DNA of 64,000 nt from an uncultured Pelagibacteraceae bacterium (GCA_902598425.1 CACKBK010000001.1:1-64000); one strand, 5' to 3'; counted from the stretch's first letter, positions 55,201-63,551 are shown. The notes: a model not told the origin generated them from the letters alone. Numbers and translations: made by a program.

Positions 55201-55376
55201 TTACCTTCAACTGTTGAAGGAACCTCTACGCTAGATTTATCACTTTCAAGTGTGACCACTGGATCGTTTTTCTTTATACTCTCACCAGCTTTTACTATGA
55301 CTTCAATTATTTCTACTTGTTCAAAATCACCTATATCTGGAACTTTTAACTGAATTGACATATTTAATTTTACCAC
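52281..55376 (-). CDS. aceE: Pyruvate dehydrogenase E1 (homodimeric AceE type) with N-terminal lipoyl domain
   Basis: N-terminus SIQLKVPDIGDFEQVEIIEVIVKAGESIKKNDPVVTLESDKSSVEVPSTVEGKISNINVKVGDKVSKGDLILEVE (lipoyl), linker, then AceE (RSLIRWNAAAMVVRANKKFPELGGHIGTFASAATLYDVGMNHFW). Confidence 0.95.
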   Translation of the reverse strand: MVKLNMSIQLKVPDIGDFEQVEIIEVIVKAGESIKKNDPVVTLESDKSSVEVPSTVEGKISNINVKVGDKVSKGDLILEVEGNGKVSPDEIPKSTKNLIEEAEKTIDKEIKHVQETEIQKQTKDIPQPQIQKETIKIAEDRISNVVKDGDIDPIETKEWIDSLSSVLETDGSKRAQFLIKQLIEHSYRQGSDLVLSRNTPYVNTISPDKETKSPGDQNIERRIRSLIRWNAAAMVVRANKKFPELGGHIGTFASAATLYDVGMNHFWRAKNNKFGGDLIYFQGHSAPGMYARAFLEGRLSEKQLDNFRQEVNPGGLSSYPHPWLMPNFWQFPTVSMGIGPMLAIYQARFMKYLINRGLIKDEGRKVWAFLGDGEMDEPESMGAIGLAARENLDNLIFVVNCNLQRLDGPVRGNGKIIQELEGIFRGAGWDVIKVIWGSYWDPLLAKDKTGHLVKIMNETVDGEYQAFKARNGLYVREKFFGKYPETIELVSTLSDKDIWRLNRGGHDPHKVYAAYNQASKNKGRPTVIIAKTIKGYGMGKTGESVNTTHQQKKMGVEDLMYYRDRFDVPLTNKQVEEIQYFRPNENSEEIKYLKDRRIKLGGFIPERTTYAKQIKAPQKDIFDFLKESTGKKEMSTTMALVRLLTNLLRDKNVAPRLVPIIPDEARTFGMEGFFQKIGIYAHEGQKYEPEDSEQLSSYREDKKGQVLEEGINEAGSMASWIAAGTSYTNHDIEMIPIYLFYSMFGFQRVGDFAWAAGDSQARGFLIGATSGRTTLAGEGLQHQDGHSHLLASTIPNCISYDPTFAYELAVIFREGLRRMHEKKENIFYYITTMNENYPHPAMPKDKGCEEGILKGMYKFKEFNKNKKIKIQLIGSGAILREIISGAEILQNEYGIDSEIWSVTSFNELARNGMETERYNLLNPDEKNKVSYVEQCLGQSNSPVLAASDYMRSHSEQIRPFVKNSFYSLGTDGFGRSDTRKNLRKFFEVDKEHIVTYALSVLSNEQLISSKPVKDAIKKYNIDTKRSFPSKL

Positions 55377-55420
55377 ATTTTAATCTTTTTTTGGACAACC
55401 TTAAACGAGATAAATTGTAT

Positions 55421-55537
55421 ATGTTTAAATTATTGATCAAAAAATTAAAAAAAATTAACGATAAAGATAGTTTAGATGCTAGGTATTGGATACAAATGGC
55501 ATTATTAAACAAAAATTACTTATCAACTAAAAACTAA
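55421..55537 (+). CDS. Candidate 38-aa small ORF in the aceE upstream region
   Basis: MFKLLIKKLKKINDKDSLDARYWIQMALLNKNYLSTKN*; fills the gap between aceE and the thiolase gene; coding status unproven. Confidence 0.3.
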   Translation: MFKLLIKKLKKINDKDSLDARYWIQMALLNKNYLSTKN

Positions 55538-56664
55538 TCTCTTTCAAGACACATAGCTATACCCATTCCTCCTCCAATACAAAGAGTAGCTAAACCTTTT
55601 TTTGAACTTCTTCTTTTCATCTCATGAAGCAAGGTTACTACTATTCTACAGCCAGATGCTCCAATTGGATGTCCTAAAGCAATTGCACCTCCATTTACGT
55701 TAACAATATTTTCAGGTATTTTTAATTCTTTAATTACGGCTAAACTCTGCGCAGCAAATGCCTCGTTTGACTCAATTAAATCTAAATCGTTGATTTTCCA
55801 ATTCGCAATCTCAAGAGCTTTTTTTGATGCAGGAATTGGACCAGATCCCATGAGGGCTGGATCTACACCACAGGATGCCCATGAAACAATTTTACCAAGT
55901 GGTTCTAGATCTCTTTTTTCAGACTCGTTTCTTTTCATAATTAAAACTCCTGCCGCTCCATCATTTACACCTGAAGAATTACCAGGGGTTACTGTTCCAT
56001 CTTTCTTAAATACTGGTTTAAGCTTAGTTAAATCTTGAAAAGTTATATTCGCTCTAGGATGTTCATCTTTAAAAGATTTATAACTTTCATTTTTAATAAT
56101 CTCATCTTCAAACTTTTTTTTTTTAATAGCGTCTTGCACTTTTGATTGAGAATTTAATGCAAAATTGTCTTGCTCATCCCTTGTGATATTCCATTTTTCA
56201 GCAACATTCTCAGCTGTAACTCCCATATGATAATTATTAAATGCATCAATTAAACCATCTTTCATCATTAATTCCTTGTTACATCTAGACATGCTTTCTT
56301 GGCCACCAGCTATTATTACTTTTGATGTATCTAGTAATAAGGATTGATAGGCTAAGACTATTGCTCTTAGACCAGATCCACAAACCTGATTTACTATATA
56401 GGAAATTTTATCATATGGAATTTTTGCTCCTATCGCAGCTTGTCTTGCTGGATTCTGTCCAACATTACTACTCAAAACTTGACCCAGAATAACCTCGTCA
56501 ATCTCGTCTGGCTTTATAGATGTTTGCTTTAAAATATCTGCAATAACAATCTTTCCTAAATCATGGGCTTCTTTATTTCCCCACATTCCATTAAATTTTC
56601 CTATTGCTGTTCTAGTGGCATTTACAATAACAACATCTTGAGAAGATTTTTGCATAAGAAACAA
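55534..56664 (-). CDS. Acetyl-CoA C-acetyltransferase (thiolase)
   Basis: NQVCGSGLRAIVLAYQSL, NVNGGAIALGHPIGASGCRIVVTLLHEM, CIGGGMGIAMCLER. Confidence 0.95.
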   Translation of the reverse strand: MFLMQKSSQDVVIVNATRTAIGKFNGMWGNKEAHDLGKIVIADILKQTSIKPDEIDEVILGQVLSSNVGQNPARQAAIGAKIPYDKISYIVNQVCGSGLRAIVLAYQSLLLDTSKVIIAGGQESMSRCNKELMMKDGLIDAFNNYHMGVTAENVAEKWNITRDEQDNFALNSQSKVQDAIKKKKFEDEIIKNESYKSFKDEHPRANITFQDLTKLKPVFKKDGTVTPGNSSGVNDGAAGVLIMKRNESEKRDLEPLGKIVSWASCGVDPALMGSGPIPASKKALEIANWKINDLDLIESNEAFAAQSLAVIKELKIPENIVNVNGGAIALGHPIGASGCRIVVTLLHEMKRRSSKKGLATLCIGGGMGIAMCLERD

Positions 56665-56727
56665 TTATTATTTGATTTAAAATTACCTTAATAAATTATA
56701 AATATATAGTAAAAAAAATTTAAATTT

Positions 56728-56804
56728 GCGCCTGTAGCTCAACTGGATAGAGCGCTTGGCTACGGACCAGGAGGTTCTGGGTTCGACTCCTAGCAGGCGC
56801 ACCA
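56728..56804 (+). tRNA. tRNA-Arg (anticodon ACG), CCA encoded
   Basis: GCGCCTGTAGCTCAACTGGATAGAGCGCTTGGCTACGGACCAGGAGGTTCTGGGTTCGACTCCTAGCAGGCGCACCA. Confidence 0.98.
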
Positions 56805-56819
56805 ATTATTAAGGAGATT

Positions 56820-56903
56820 ATGAAAGTATCTTTACAAAAATCCGTAGTTCTTTTCTTTTCAATTGTGTTTATAATATTAATTATTTTAACAATATTTCTA
56901 TAA
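56820..56903 (+). CDS. Candidate 27-aa single-TM peptide
   Basis: AAGGAG ribosome-binding site 4 nt before ATG; MKVSLQKSVVLFFSIVFIILIILTIFL*. Confidence 0.55.
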   Translation: MKVSLQKSVVLFFSIVFIILIILTIFL

Positions 56904-56911
56904 ATTTTATT

Positions 56912-57313
56912 ATGACTATAAAATTTGAACAACTAAGTTCTGCCTCAGGCTTTATGAAGCATAACGGAGGTCTTTTATTTAGAACAATTTCAGAAGATCA
57001 ATATGAATTTAAAACAATCGTGACAGAAAATCATCTGAATAGAGTAAAAATAACTCATGGAGGTTATATAGCTTCAATAATAGATGCAGGACTTGGGACT
57101 GCAGCTAGTAGATGTGCGGGCAATGTCCCATGTGTTACAATATCTTTAGACATAAAATATATTGCACCATCAAAGGAAGGAGACGAAATTATTGGCTTTA
57201 CAAAAATTTTAAAAAAAACTAAGACCATGGTTTTTCTTACATGTGATTTAAAATGTAATGATAAGATTATTGCTAATGCTTCGGGGGTTTGGAAAATTTA
57301 TAAAAATAAATAG
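56912..57313 (+). CDS. Hotdog-fold thioesterase (PaaI-like)
   Basis: ENHLNRVKITHGGYIASIIDAGLGTAASRC...CVTISLDIKYIAPSKEGDEI. Confidence 0.88.
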   Translation: MTIKFEQLSSASGFMKHNGGLLFRTISEDQYEFKTIVTENHLNRVKITHGGYIASIIDAGLGTAASRCAGNVPCVTISLDIKYIAPSKEGDEIIGFTKILKKTKTMVFLTCDLKCNDKIIANASGVWKIYKNK

Positions 57314-57340
57314 AAATGAGAACTTTTAGATCAATGATTC

Positions 57341-57361
57341 GGACTAGTTTTAGTCTATTTT
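57341..57361 (+). terminator. Weak candidate terminator
   Basis: GGACTAGTTTTAGTCTATTTTTG: short stem followed by T-rich tract, after the thioesterase gene. Confidence 0.35.
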
Positions 57362-57419
57362 TGTTCTATACACACAACAATATATAGTATTAAATTTTAA
57401 TAAGACACAAATAGTAGAA

Positions 57420-59888
57420 ATGAAAAAAAACAAATTAGTTGCTGTTCTTGGTCCTACAAATACAGGAAAAACCTATCTTGCAATTGAAACTATGCTCTCA
57501 TTCGAAACCGGGATGATTGGTTTTCCATTAAGATTGTTAGCTAGAGAGGTATATGACAAAGTAATTAAAAAAGTAGATCCTAGTAAAGTGGCTTTAATAA
57601 CAGGTGAAGAAAAGATCATACCAATTAACGCAAAATATTATTTATGCACAGTGGAGTCGATGCCAATCGATAAAAACTTAGAATTTGTTGGGATTGATGA
57701 AATTCAAATGTGTACTGATCATGAGAGAGGTCATATTTTTACTGATAGATTGTTAAATCTTAGAGGTGATAAAACAACTATGTTTATGGGATCATATTCC
57801 ATGAAAAATATCATAAAAAAATTAGATGAGGATGTAGAATTTATTGATAGAAAGAGACTTTCAAAATTAACTTTTTCAGGTCATAAAAAAATTTCAAGAA
57901 TTGAGAGAAAGAGTGCAATTATTGCTTTTTCTGCTGAAGAGGTTTATGCAATCGCAGAGCTAATAAGAAGGCAAAAGGGTGGAGCTGCTATAGTTATGGG
58001 ATCTCTAAGCCCAAAGACGAGAAATTCGCAAGTTGAACTTTATCAATCTGGAGATGTTGATTTTTTAGTTGCAACAGATGCAATAGGTATGGGTATTAAT
58101 ATGGATTTAGATAATGTTTATTTTTCTAATCTTAAAAAATTTGATGGAAGAAAAATGAGAAGGTTAAACCTTGCGGAAATTGGCCAAATCGCTGGGAGAG
58201 CAGGACGGTACTTAAATGATGGATTGTTTGGAATAACTGGCGATTGTGGAGAAATTAGTGCTGAGGAAGTTGAGCTACTTGAAAATCATAAGTTTAATGA
58301 AATTCATACATTATACTGGCGTAATCCAAATTTAAATTTCAAGAATGGTAACGAATTAATAAAGTCTTTGGATGAAAGACCAAATAAGAGTTGGTTAAAA
58401 AGAATTTATGAATGTGAGGACGAGAAGGTACTTAAAACAATACTTAAAGATACTGAAAATCTCACAATTTTTAATGATGAAAATGAACTAAAGTTACTTT
58501 GGGAATGTTGCCAAATACCAGATTTTGCAAAAAAAAGTTATGGTAATCATTTAGAGGTTGTTGGAAAAGTTTTTAATTTTTTGAGAGAAAAACCAGGTAG
58601 AATTTCAAATCTTTTCATGAAACAACAACTTTCCCATCTAGATAAACTAGATGGCAATGTTGACTCAATATCTAACAGAATAGCAAATGTCAGAACTTGG
58701 TCATATATTTCAAATAAAATTAATTGGGTAGATAATCAAGATTACTGGATAGAGAGAACAAAAAATTTGGAAGATAAACTATCAGATAGATTGCACGAAG
58801 AGTTAACAAAAAGTTTTATAGATAAAAGAGCTAGTGTTTTAGCAAGAGGTTTAAAACAGGATATTTCTTTTGATACAAAAATATTAAGTGACGAAAAGGT
58901 AATGATTAATAATCAATACATTGGTCAATTGAAGGGATTGAAACTTGAATTAGATTATAAAATTGGGGCACTGGATACTGATATAAAATCATTGAAGAAA
59001 GCTGCAAGACAAAACGTTAGCCCAGAAATTTTAAAGAGAATAGATCAAATTATCAAGACTGGATTACTAGATTTAAGAAATGATTTTAAAATTTACTGGA
59101 ATAATTCTCCTATAGCAAAACTATCTCAAGGTAGAGATTATTTAAATCCTGAAATTAATTTAATCATAGATGATATGATAGAAAATGAAGATCAAATAAA
59201 ACTACTTGAATACTTAAACTCCTGGATAAACAATAAAATTAATCAAGAATTAAAAAATTTACTTGATCTAAAAAATATTAACGAAAAAAATTCTTCTATC
59301 AGAGCATTAGCATATCAAATTTATGAGAATAATGGTGTTGTAAAAAGAGATGATGTTAGAAATTTTTTAAAATTTTTAAAGCAAGATGAAAGAAAAATAT
59401 TAAGAAAGTTAGGTGTAAAATTTGGAAGATACCATGTTTTTGTTCAAAACTTATTCAAACCTAACGTTGTAACATTAAGAATTTTATTGTGGAAAAACTT
59501 TCAACAAAAAAATTTTGACCTAGATCCACCTAAATTCGGCTTGAATTTTTTTGAAAGCGACAAGAATATTGACAGAAACTTTATGTTAATTTGTGGATTT
59601 GAAAAATTTGATAAGTTTTTTGTTAGAATAGATATTTTGGAAAGACTTTTTTTAAAGATTATTGATAATGAAAAAGAAATAAAATTGGTTGCTGAAATGC
59701 TCAATCTCCTCGGATGTAGTAAAGAAAGTTTCGTTAAATTAATCAATAAAATGGGTTATAAAACCTTTGATAAGAATAATGAGACTTTTTTTAAATATTT
59801 ACCTAAAAGGGGCAAAAATGTAAATGTACCTTCGAGAAAAAATAAAGATAATCCTTTTAGTATCTTAAGTGAAATAAACTTTAAATGA
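57420..59888 (+). CDS. SUV3-like DEAD/DEAH-type helicase
   Basis: VAVLGPTNTGKTYLAIETMLSFETGMIGFPLRLLAREVYDK, IDEIQMCTDHERGHIFTDRLL, TDAIGMGINMDLDNVYF, QIAGRAGRY. Confidence 0.88.
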   Translation: MKKNKLVAVLGPTNTGKTYLAIETMLSFETGMIGFPLRLLAREVYDKVIKKVDPSKVALITGEEKIIPINAKYYLCTVESMPIDKNLEFVGIDEIQMCTDHERGHIFTDRLLNLRGDKTTMFMGSYSMKNIIKKLDEDVEFIDRKRLSKLTFSGHKKISRIERKSAIIAFSAEEVYAIAELIRRQKGGAAIVMGSLSPKTRNSQVELYQSGDVDFLVATDAIGMGINMDLDNVYFSNLKKFDGRKMRRLNLAEIGQIAGRAGRYLNDGLFGITGDCGEISAEEVELLENHKFNEIHTLYWRNPNLNFKNGNELIKSLDERPNKSWLKRIYECEDEKVLKTILKDTENLTIFNDENELKLLWECCQIPDFAKKSYGNHLEVVGKVFNFLREKPGRISNLFMKQQLSHLDKLDGNVDSISNRIANVRTWSYISNKINWVDNQDYWIERTKNLEDKLSDRLHEELTKSFIDKRASVLARGLKQDISFDTKILSDEKVMINNQYIGQLKGLKLELDYKIGALDTDIKSLKKAARQNVSPEILKRIDQIIKTGLLDLRNDFKIYWNNSPIAKLSQGRDYLNPEINLIIDDMIENEDQIKLLEYLNSWINNKINQELKNLLDLKNINEKNSSIRALAYQIYENNGVVKRDDVRNFLKFLKQDERKILRKLGVKFGRYHVFVQNLFKPNVVTLRILLWKNFQQKNFDLDPPKFGLNFFESDKNIDRNFMLICGFEKFDKFFVRIDILERLFLKIIDNEKEIKLVAEMLNLLGCSKESFVKLINKMGYKTFDKNNETFFKYLPKRGKNVNVPSRKNKDNPFSILSEINFK

Positions 59889-60313
59889 TGTTCGATTTTT
59901 TAAAAAAAAAAGAAAAAAAAGCTTCTAATGATGATAACAAGTTTATCATGTCTGCAGCATTATTAATACATGCAGCAAAAATTGATCAAAATTTTACTGA
60001 AAAAGAGAAAACGATAATTAAGAAAACTTTATTGGAAATAGGTGCAAAGGAACAAGAATTAGAAAATATATACAATGAAGCAGAGAAAATTGAAAATAAT
60101 TCAAACCAAATTCTTGATTTTACAAGGGAGATTAAAAATTTAGACGAGGAATTTAAGGTAAAAATTACTGAGTCTTTATGGAGTATTATATATTCTGATG
60201 GTTTGTCTGATATGTATGAAGATAACTTTATGAGAAGACTTACAGGTCTGCTCTATTTAGATAAAAAAATAGTTGGAGATATCAAAGAGAGAATAAAAAA
60301 TAAAAATAAATGA
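59885..60313 (+). CDS. TerB-like protein
   Basis: [44 protein letters not shown]...[23 protein letters not shown]. Confidence 0.75.
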   Translation: MMFDFLKKKEKKASNDDNKFIMSAALLIHAAKIDQNFTEKEKTIIKKTLLEIGAKEQELENIYNEAEKIENNSNQILDFTREIKNLDEEFKVKITESLWSIIYSDGLSDMYEDNFMRRLTGLLYLDKKIVGDIKERIKNKNK

Positions 60314-60636
60314 CGTATTTAGTTAACGAGAAATGTATAAAATGTAAATTAATGGACTGTGTTGATGTATGTCCGGTTGATTGTTTTTACGAGGGAAAAA
60401 ATATGCTTGTAATTAAGCCTGATGAGTGTATAGATTGTGGCGTTTGCGAGCCAGAGTGTCCTGTCGATGCTATTGTTCCAGATACTGCTGAAGGAAGTGA
60501 GAAGTGGCTGGAAATGAATACTAAGTACTCGGAAATTTGGCCAAACATAAGTGAAAAAAAAGATCCGCCGGCGGATCACAAAAAGTACGAGAATGAAGAA
60601 GATAAATTTAAAAAATATTTTAAAGAAAACCTTTAA
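60310..60636 (+). CDS. fdxA: Ferredoxin (7Fe, FdxA type)
   Basis: [54 protein letters not shown]. Confidence 0.95.
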   Translation: MTYLVNEKCIKCKLMDCVDVCPVDCFYEGKNMLVIKPDECIDCGVCEPECPVDAIVPDTAEGSEKWLEMNTKYSEIWPNISEKKDPPADHKKYENEEDKFKKYFKENL

Positions 60637-61435
60637 AAAAAAAGTAGTCAAAAAGAAATCAACTAAAGTTAAAAAAGTAAAAAAAGTTTTAGTTAAAAAA
60701 ACTAAAAGTTCTATAAAAGTTAAAAAATTAAAAAATCTCAAAAAAAAAAATATAGCTAAGATTAAAGAACCTGAGAAGAATGTAAGTTTAAGAATTTCAA
60801 AACAAAATGAATTAAAACCAGAGATCAAAAAAATTAAAAAACAAGAAACAGAAAAAAAAGTATTCAAACCAAAAGATTATGTAGTTTACCCTAAGCATGG
60901 AGTTGGACAGATTTTATCAATTAGTGCTAAAACTATCGGTGGCATTGAGGTACAATGCTATGACATCAAATTTGAAAAGGATAAGGCTGTTGGGCTTTTA
61001 CCAATAAATAAGCAATCATTTTTAAGGCCGCTGTCTACTATCAACCAGGTTAATAAATGTATATCTATTTTAAAAAGTAAGCCCAAAATAAAGAGATCTA
61101 TGTGGAGTAGAAGAGCACAAGAATATGAGCAAAAGATTACATCAGGAAAAATCTATGAATTGGCTGAGGTTGTGAGAGATTTAAATAAGGGTGATGATAT
61201 AATGGTAGATCAATCATATAGTGAAAGACAACTTTTTGAAAAAGCTTATGAAAGAATGTCTTCTGAATTTCAAATAATATTAAATATTTCTTCAGAGGAA
61301 ACGCAGAAAAAATTAAATAAAGCACTTAAAAGAAATTTAGAAAGTCAAACGCCGAAAATTGAAACTAAGCAAGCAGTTCCAACTGAAAGTACTGATAGTG
61401 ATGATGTTTCGGTGGTAGAGGAAGAACAAGAATAA
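60593..61435 (+). CDS. CarD-family transcriptional regulator with Lys-rich N-terminal extension
   Basis: CarD RID-like domain [51 protein letters not shown]; start trimmed to ATG 60593 (upstream ATG 60551 possible). Confidence 0.85.
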   Translation: MKKINLKNILKKTFKKKVVKKKSTKVKKVKKVLVKKTKSSIKVKKLKNLKKKNIAKIKEPEKNVSLRISKQNELKPEIKKIKKQETEKKVFKPKDYVVYPKHGVGQILSISAKTIGGIEVQCYDIKFEKDKAVGLLPINKQSFLRPLSTINQVNKCISILKSKPKIKRSMWSRRAQEYEQKITSGKIYELAEVVRDLNKGDDIMVDQSYSERQLFEKAYERMSSEFQIILNISSEETQKKLNKALKRNLESQTPKIETKQAVPTESTDSDDVSVVEEEQE

Positions 61436-61437
61436 AA

Positions 61438-61476
61438 AAAAACGCTTCTCACACAAAAGTTATGAGAAGCGTTTTT
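61438..61476 (+). terminator. Rho-independent terminator after carD
   Basis: AAAAACGCTTCTCA-cacaaaagtta-TGAGAAGCGTTTTT: 14-nt complementary arms, T-rich tail; arms are A/T-rich at both ends so could work in both directions. Confidence 0.93.
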
Positions 61477-61487
61477 ATATAAGAAAA

Positions 61488-61556
61488 CTATCTTCTTCTT
61501 CTTTTTTTAGCTTTCTTTTTAGCTTTTTTCTTAGCTTTTTTTCTTCTTTTAGCCAT
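61488..61556 (-). CDS. 22-aa polybasic peptide
   Basis: Read directly: MAKRRKKAKKKAKKKAKKRRRR*; preceded by GGGAG 7 nt upstream of ATG; overlaps no other recognised gene. Confidence 0.6.
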   Translation of the reverse strand: MAKRRKKAKKKAKKKAKKRRRR

Positions 61557-61756
61557 CTTTAGCTCCCTTTTTTTGTTTTGCGAAACAATTGATTCGCTAT
61601 TAACTTTATTTTTATTTTTTTTATCTACATATGTCAAATATATAATGAATTACAAATTTGTAATTTAATTTGTAAAAAATTATTTTTAATTAATTTTTTT
61701 ATTTAGTTAAATTAATAAGAGTTTATGCGATTAATAAACGGTTTTTAAATTAGAAT

Positions 61757-63460
61757 TTAATATAAATTTTCAAATTTTTTTTTGTACATGTTAACAATTT
61801 TATATCTTTTAAGTTTCAATGTTGGTGTTAACATTCCATTTTCAATTGAAAATTTTTCGTTAATAACAAAATATTTTTTAATTTTTTCTATTTTTGTTAA
61901 GTTTTTATTTATTTTCTCTAATTCTTTTTCAAAATCTTTATCAAATGTGTGTTTTTTTTCCTCTGTTGGTACAATTAATGCAACTAAAAATGGTTTATTA
62001 TCTCCATAAACAATAGCTTGATCTACAAAATCTGAATTTGTAATTTCTGTCTCAACTTTTGATGGAGAAATATTGTCACCACCAGGGGTGATTAAAATAT
62101 CTTTTTTTCTGTCCGTTATGATTAAATAATCGTTTTCAAATTTGCCAATATCTCCTGTGTGTAACCAGCCATCTACTAAAATTTTTTTGGTTTCAATCTC
62201 ATTGTTCCAATAACCCAACATTACATTTTCTCCTTTAACTAAAATTTCACCATCTTCGGCTATTTTTACTTGATTTTCATTAAATGGCGGACCTACAGTT
62301 TCTACTCTTATGTCATTTAAAGGATTACAACTTACCACTGGCGAGGTTTCGGTTAATCCATAACCTTGTAAAGTTGGTAAACCTATGGAATTCAAAAATA
62401 ATCCTATATCCACATTTAAAGCACCTCCGCCAGAAACGAATGTTTTTAAAGATCCTCCAAATTGTTTCTTAATTTTTTTTCTAACTAAAACATCTAAAAT
62501 TTTATTAAAAATATTGTCAATAAATCCAATTTTATTTTTTTTTATTTTTTTCAAACCTAAGTCTATTGTTTTTTTTATTAAAATTTTTTTGATACCTTTT
62601 GTTTTATTAAAATTTGAATTTATCTTTTGAAATAGATTTTGATAGAATCTAGGCACTGCTGTCATTATGTGTGGTTTACATTCGTTCATATTTTTAATTA
62701 GCTTATCTATACTTTCTGCATAAAAAATTTGAGCACCTAGTGAAATTTGTACAAATTGAACTGTATGCTCATATGAGTGCGAAAGAGGCAACCAAGTCAG
62801 AAAACGAGTTTTTTCTTGAATTAAAGTTGAGAGTAAATTTAAAGCTCCTGAGCAATTACTTAATATTCCTCCATGGCTTAACATTACACCTTTTGGATTT
62901 CCTTGGGTACCTGATGTATAAATTATACAAGCTGGATCTTTCCTTAATAATTCACAACTTGGTAAACTATTATAATCCAAATTAGATTTTTCTAAAATAT
63001 CATCTAAGTATAAATAATCTTTATTATTAATTTCTTTGGATTTATCGAAACAGAAAATTTTTTTTATAAAATCCCTCTGACTAATAATTTTTCTTATTTT
63101 TTGGTATTGTTCATTATTTGAAAATAAAACTATGCTAGGCCTACAATCATCAATAATATATTCATAATCTTTTTCTATATATGTTGTGTACGCTGGCACA
63201 GTTATACCATTTGATAACATTATGGATAAGTCAGATATAAACCACTCTGGCCTATTTTCTGAGATCAATAAGCACCTATCACCTTTTTTAATATATTTTG
63301 ATATTTCTGAGGAAAGATTGATTATTGCATTTTTTGTTTGTTCCCAAGAATAAGTTTTTTCTAAATTTTTTAAACTTGTTAAGAGTATCTCGTCTTTTTT
63401 TTGAGATTTAAATTTTTCAAAAAATAGTTCAACTAAATTATTTGTATTTTTTAATTCCAT
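61757..63460 (-). CDS. AMP-binding long-chain acyl-CoA synthetase-like protein
   Basis: CIIYTSGTQGNPKGVMLSHGG, GYGLTETSPVVSCNPL, GWLHTGDIGKFENDYLIITDRKKDILITPGGDNISPSKVE. Confidence 0.92.
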   Translation of the reverse strand: MELKNTNNLVELFFEKFKSQKKDEILLTSLKNLEKTYSWEQTKNAIINLSSEISKYIKKGDRCLLISENRPEWFISDLSIMLSNGITVPAYTTYIEKDYEYIIDDCRPSIVLFSNNEQYQKIRKIISQRDFIKKIFCFDKSKEINNKDYLYLDDILEKSNLDYNSLPSCELLRKDPACIIYTSGTQGNPKGVMLSHGGILSNCSGALNLLSTLIQEKTRFLTWLPLSHSYEHTVQFVQISLGAQIFYAESIDKLIKNMNECKPHIMTAVPRFYQNLFQKINSNFNKTKGIKKILIKKTIDLGLKKIKKNKIGFIDNIFNKILDVLVRKKIKKQFGGSLKTFVSGGGALNVDIGLFLNSIGLPTLQGYGLTETSPVVSCNPLNDIRVETVGPPFNENQVKIAEDGEILVKGENVMLGYWNNEIETKKILVDGWLHTGDIGKFENDYLIITDRKKDILITPGGDNISPSKVETEITNSDFVDQAIVYGDNKPFLVALIVPTEEKKHTFDKDFEKELEKINKNLTKIEKIKKYFVINEKFSIENGMLTPTLKLKRYKIVNMYKKKFENLY

Positions 63461-63466
63461 TTAACT

Positions 63467-63551
63467 TGGTGGGCGAAGAGAGAATCGAACTCTCACTTCT
63501 TGCGAAACACGATTTTGAGTCGTGCGCGTCTACCAGTTCCGCCATTCGCCC
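63467..63551 (-). tRNA. tRNA-Leu (anticodon CAA), CCA encoded
   Basis: GGGCGAATGGCGGAACTGGTAGACGCGCACGACTCAAAATCGTG...GAGAGTTCGATTCTCTCTTCGCCCACCA. Confidence 0.96.

Noticed and set aside
60349-60867. 172-aa minus-strand Phe/Leu-rich ORF that looks like a membrane protein
   Set aside because: It is the reverse complement of fdxA and the Lys-rich CarD N-terminus; poly-Lys codons read backwards give Phe-rich pseudo-TM sequence.
61649-61664. Palindrome ATTACAAATTTGTAAT upstream of the 22-aa peptide
   Set aside because: Pure AT-rich palindromes are expected by chance in this composition; too weak to call an operator without conservation data.
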